Below are positions 6,527 to 8,632 of a DNA stretch of 8,632 nt, piece by piece; position 1 is the first letter of the stretch; each line of letters begins with the position of its first letter. The notes below the pieces were generated by a model. The model did not search any database, was not told where the DNA came from, and saw nothing but the letters and a program-made list of their open reading frames with translations. The position numbers and the translations under genes were made by a program. Origin of the DNA: Actinobacteria bacterium UBA7422 (GTDB lineage Bacteria; Actinomycetota; Actinomycetes; S36-B12); the NCBI GenBank assembly GCA_002469525.1, contig DKME01000015.1, positions 34,520-43,151 of the forward strand, given 5' to 3'.

Positions 6527-7212
6527 GCTGGCGACTTTCTCGTTCCACGCACTACGACTAGGACCACGAGACCGATAAACAGAATAATTAGCAGGCCTGC
6601 CATGATCGCTAGCCCAAGTGTCCAAGTGTTCGCATCGGGGTAACTTACCTGTGCATCGATAATAATCTCTTCGATAGAGGTCGACTCTGAGAGCGCACCC
6701 ACAATCAGAGTCGAATGTGACACTTGACTCGTGCTGAAATCGACTTCCTGTCCTTGAATCTGCTCAATAAATGCGCCAGTGGCCGCACCCGAACTCACGT
6801 CAAACCACGGTTGGCCCAAGGCGCTATGGGTTAATGTCCATGGGAGAGAACCCTCAGAATCTTGGGAAATAACACAGGTATCGAATCCCAGAATCACCGT
6901 ATCGACAGACTCGCGGTCAAGTAACCCGGCCACTAAGTCAGTCTCGGGCACTGTCGATATACGAATTATTTCACGTGGATTAGGTAGCAGCGTCAACTGC
7001 TCCGGTAAATTGACATAAACTTGTTCCAGATCAATGAGAATCACGGAGCAGGGATCGGCGCTCCCGGTTGAAATTTGTGGGCCTTGTGCTACCACTGACT
7101 TCCCAGAACCGAAGGTATAGAAAAGAGCGGCGCCAGCGCCACCTATTCCCAGCGCCAGAACAAGCAGCAAAGATAATGCACCGACGACTAGGATTTTGCG
7201 AAATATTCTCAC
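6523..7212 (-). CDS. Bitopic membrane protein of unknown function
   Basis: I do not recognise this 229-residue protein. It has a basic start (RIFRK), a long hydrophobic segment at about 7-34, an extracytoplasmic region of about 160 residues, a second membrane helix at about 197-221, and a short basic tail (RGTRKSPA) that should be inside. The outer region has two cysteines (Cys55 and Cys113) that could form a disulfide, and no lipobox or catalytic motif that I can name. I chose the GTG at 7212 because AGGGG lies about 7 nt upstream; an in-frame ATG at 7227 would add five residues but has no SD. Its TGA overlaps the phosphatidyltransferase start (GTGA), so the two are translationally coupled and may act together in the membrane. 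It is the first gene of the minus-strand run. Confidence 0.82.
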   Translation of the reverse strand: MRIFRKILVVGALSLLLVLALGIGGAGAALFYTFGSGKSVVAQGPQISTGSADPCSVILIDLEQVYVNLPEQLTLLPNPREIIRISTVPETDLVAGLLDRESVDTVILGFDTCVISQDSEGSLPWTLTHSALGQPWFDVSSGAATGAFIEQIQGQEVDFSTSQVSHSTLIVGALSESTSIEEIIIDAQVSYPDANTWTLGLAIMAGLLIILFIGLVVLVVVRGTRKSPA

Positions 7213-7264
7213 ATTTGATCCCCTCATGGTTATGCATTACGTTTCGGCCCTGTATCCGCGCATC

Positions 7265-7270
7265 ATCTTA
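7265..7270 (-). promoter_or_regulatory. Candidate -10 element for the minus-strand operon
   Basis: On the minus strand this reads TAAGAT, a good match to the actinobacterial TANNNT consensus. It would place the transcript start near 7258, leaving a leader of about 45 nt before the GTG at 7212. No convincing -35 hexamer is visible at 16-18 nt upstream, so this is tentative. Confidence 0.3.
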
Positions 7271-7307
7271 CGTAGAGACCGTCACAATTAGTGGGATGCG
7301 AGAGCCC

Positions 7308-7313
7308 TAGTCT
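7308..7313 (+). promoter_or_regulatory. Candidate -10 element for a leaderless serB transcript
   Basis: TAGTCT matches TANNNT and is followed by exactly 6 nt before the GTG start codon of serB, the spacing expected if transcription starts at the first base of the start codon. The lack of a usable SD before that GTG supports a leaderless mRNA, which is common in actinomycetes. The -35 region is weak. Confidence 0.45.
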
Positions 7314-7319
7314 TGGATC

Positions 7320-8531
7320 GTGATCGATCGAACACTACTTATAACAATTAGCGGCATTGACGCACCCGGTGTCACGAGCTCAATCTTTGAGTCACTCTCG
7401 CACTCCCCCGTAGTTGTAATCGATATGGAGCAACTTGTCGTGCGGGGTCATCTCACGCTTGCGATCGCTCTGGAGCTCGAAAGCGGCCTCGAGGATTCAC
7501 GGGCCTCTACAGAATTGGACTCGGTGCGCAAACGTGTGCGCATTGCAGCGAGTGCGCACAATATGGAAGTCGCAACTAGGCCCGGTGTCACACTGACAGT
7601 CGACCATTCGAGTGAAAAATTCCAAGTGATTGTCATGGGTTCACCACTTCACCCCGAATGCATAGAGGTGGTTACATCAACTATCGCACAGCACGGTGGC
7701 AACCTTGATCGGATCCACCGGATTGCCGACTATCCGGTCACTGCAATCCGTTTTGAAGGATCAGGTGTGGCTCCAAGCGTTCTACGACGACCACTAGCTG
7801 AGGTATCTGCTCGGTGTCACGTGGATATTTCCGTTCAGGACGTAGCACTCGAGGCGCGCGGCCAGTACCTGGTCGTTATGGACGTTGATTCCACTTTGAT
7901 CCAAGAAGAAGTCGTCGACGTGCTCGGCGAACTCGCAGGAGTTGGCCCAGCGATCAGTAAAATCACGCTCGCAGCCATGAACGGCGAACTCGATTTCGCG
8001 CAAGCACTTCAGGCACGGGTCGCATTACTCGGCGGAGCACCAGCAACCCTGTTGGACAAGGTCCGAGACATGATCACACTCACGCCAGGAGCCCGAACAC
8101 TGTGCCGAACCTTAAACCAACTTGGCTACCACATTGTTCTTGTCTCAGGCGGCTTCACTAACGTCATTGAATTGATCGCACAAGAACTCGAGGTGAGTGC
8201 ATTTCGGGCGAACACGCTAGAAGTGATCGATGGGAAAATTACTGGCAGATTACTCGGGCCAATCATTGACCGGGAAGGCAAGAAGCAGGCACTGCTTGAT
8301 TTCGCCGAGCAGTTTCAGATACCGAATCGGCGCACGATTGCAATAGGTGACGGGGCTAACGACATTGACATGATCTCCGAAGCGGGGCTCGGGGTCGCCT
8401 TTAATGCCAAGATGGCATTGCGCGAAAGTGCCGATACAACGGTCAATGTTCCGTATTTGGACTCGATTCTCTATCTGCTGGGAATTACCCGAGACGAAAT
8501 TGTGAGATCTGAGCAGTTTCAGCGCGACTAA
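7320..8531 (+). CDS. serB: Phosphoserine phosphatase with two N-terminal ACT domains
   Basis: SerB removes phosphate from L-phosphoserine, the last step of serine synthesis in the cytoplasm. The 403 residues comprise an ACT domain (about 5-85, beginning LLITISGIDAPGVTSSIFE), a second ACT-like domain (about 100-175) and a HAD phosphatase domain (about 180-400). HAD motifs are intact: motif I MDVDST with nucleophile Asp188 and acid Asp190, motif II SGG at 276-278, the conserved Lys321/Lys322, and motif III GDGANDIDM with Asp344 and Asp348. Length and layout match actinobacterial SerB2-type enzymes, whose ACT domains bind amino acids such as serine for feedback control. The start is GTG at 7320, fitting the ACT-domain beginning. 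Only GGA at very short spacing precedes it, so the transcript may be leaderless. The TAA overlaps the opposing fabI stop by 4 bp. Confidence 0.96.
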   Translation: MIDRTLLITISGIDAPGVTSSIFESLSHSPVVVIDMEQLVVRGHLTLAIALELESGLEDSRASTELDSVRKRVRIAASAHNMEVATRPGVTLTVDHSSEKFQVIVMGSPLHPECIEVVTSTIAQHGGNLDRIHRIADYPVTAIRFEGSGVAPSVLRRPLAEVSARCHVDISVQDVALEARGQYLVVMDVDSTLIQEEVVDVLGELAGVGPAISKITLAAMNGELDFAQALQARVALLGGAPATLLDKVRDMITLTPGARTLCRTLNQLGYHIVLVSGGFTNVIELIAQELEVSAFRANTLEVIDGKITGRLLGPIIDREGKKQALLDFAEQFQIPNRRTIAIGDGANDIDMISEAGLGVAFNAKMALRESADTTVNVPYLDSILYLLGITRDEIVRSEQFQRD

Positions 8532-8632
8532 GCACCCTGCGAGTGCATACCGCCATCAACGTGGATCATTTCACCGCTGGTCGCTGGTAGCCAATCAGAA
8601 AACAGGACTATGCAAGCTTGAGCCGCGGCCGT
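8528..8632 (-). CDS. fabI: Enoyl-[acyl-carrier-protein] reductase (NADH), FabI/InhA type, C-terminal fragment
   Basis: Only the last 34 residues lie in the window; the gene continues beyond 8632. The fragment has LFSDWLPATSGEMIHVDGGMHSQGA in its last 25 positions. This is the C-terminal pattern of bacterial FabI: SDW followed by a variable T/S-G-E, then HVDGG and a terminal G-A. FabI reduces enoyl-ACP in each cycle of fatty acid elongation and is the target of isoniazid and triclosan in related proteins. The stop is TAG (8530-8528) and overlaps the serB stop codon on the other strand. The SDR superfamily is certain enough from VDGG; the FabI assignment over another reductase such as FabG rests on the SDW and the GA ending. 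Confidence 0.8.
   Translation of the reverse strand, partial: TAAAQACIVLFSDWLPATSGEMIHVDGGMHSQGA

Larger units (their letters stand above)
7213..7319. promoter_or_regulatory. Divergent promoter region between the membrane-protein operon and serB
   Basis: This 107-nt intergenic region lies between two genes transcribed apart, so it must hold promoters for both directions. The two best -10 candidates are listed separately. I see no long inverted repeat that would mark an obvious operator. Confidence 0.6.

Overview
This window is a conserved chromosomal block from an actinomycete (phylum Actinomycetota), probably a moderate-GC lineage. The evidence is the gene order. On the minus strand, read in the direction of transcription, it runs: membrane protein, CDP-alcohol phosphatidyltransferase, gcvH, FHA protein of the GarA/OdhI type, MerR regulator FtsR, DUF151 bifunctional nuclease, second MerR regulator (Rv1830/ResR type), gcvP. 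As I remember it, the Mycobacterium tuberculosis pgsA2-gcvH-garA-Rv1828-Rv1829-Rv1830-gcvB region has the same arrangement. There is no mobile element, CRISPR array, rRNA or convincing tRNA gene.

Layout: (1) 38-2893 (-) gcvP, the PLP-dependent glycine decarboxylase. (2) 2894-3108 (-) its leader, holding a clear tandem glycine riboswitch and a short expression platform. (3) 3136-3711 (-) ResR-type MerR regulator, preceded by a 113-nt gap (3712-3824) with a possible Shine-Dalgarno-masking, tRNA-like fold. (4) 3825-5944 (-) a tight run of nuclease, ftsR, FHA protein and gcvH, with junctions of 1 to 28 nt or short overlaps. (5) 5954-7212 (-) CDP-alcohol phosphatidyltransferase and an unrecognised bitopic membrane protein, coupled by a GTGA overlap. 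(6) 7213-7319 a divergent promoter region. (7) 7320-8531 (+) serB, phosphoserine phosphatase with two ACT domains, probably read from a leaderless transcript. (8) 8528-8632 (-) the C-terminal end of an enoyl-ACP reductase (FabI/InhA type), overlapping the serB stop by 4 bp. No gene-free stretch exceeds 300 nt.

Together the genes centre on glycine, serine and one-carbon metabolism (GcvP, GcvH, SerB) and on carbon/nitrogen flux signalling (the FHA protein), alongside growth and division regulators (FtsR, the ResR-type protein) and envelope lipid synthesis (phosphatidyltransferase, FabI). GcvT and a clear lipoamide dehydrogenase are not in the window. GcvH and GcvP are separated by four regulatory or nuclease genes, and gcvP has its own glycine sensor. 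The observations most worth testing are the SD-masking leader of the second MerR gene, a possible translational switch helix in the riboswitch, and the zinc-ribbon N-terminus of the GarA-like protein. I found no clearly new multi-gene system.
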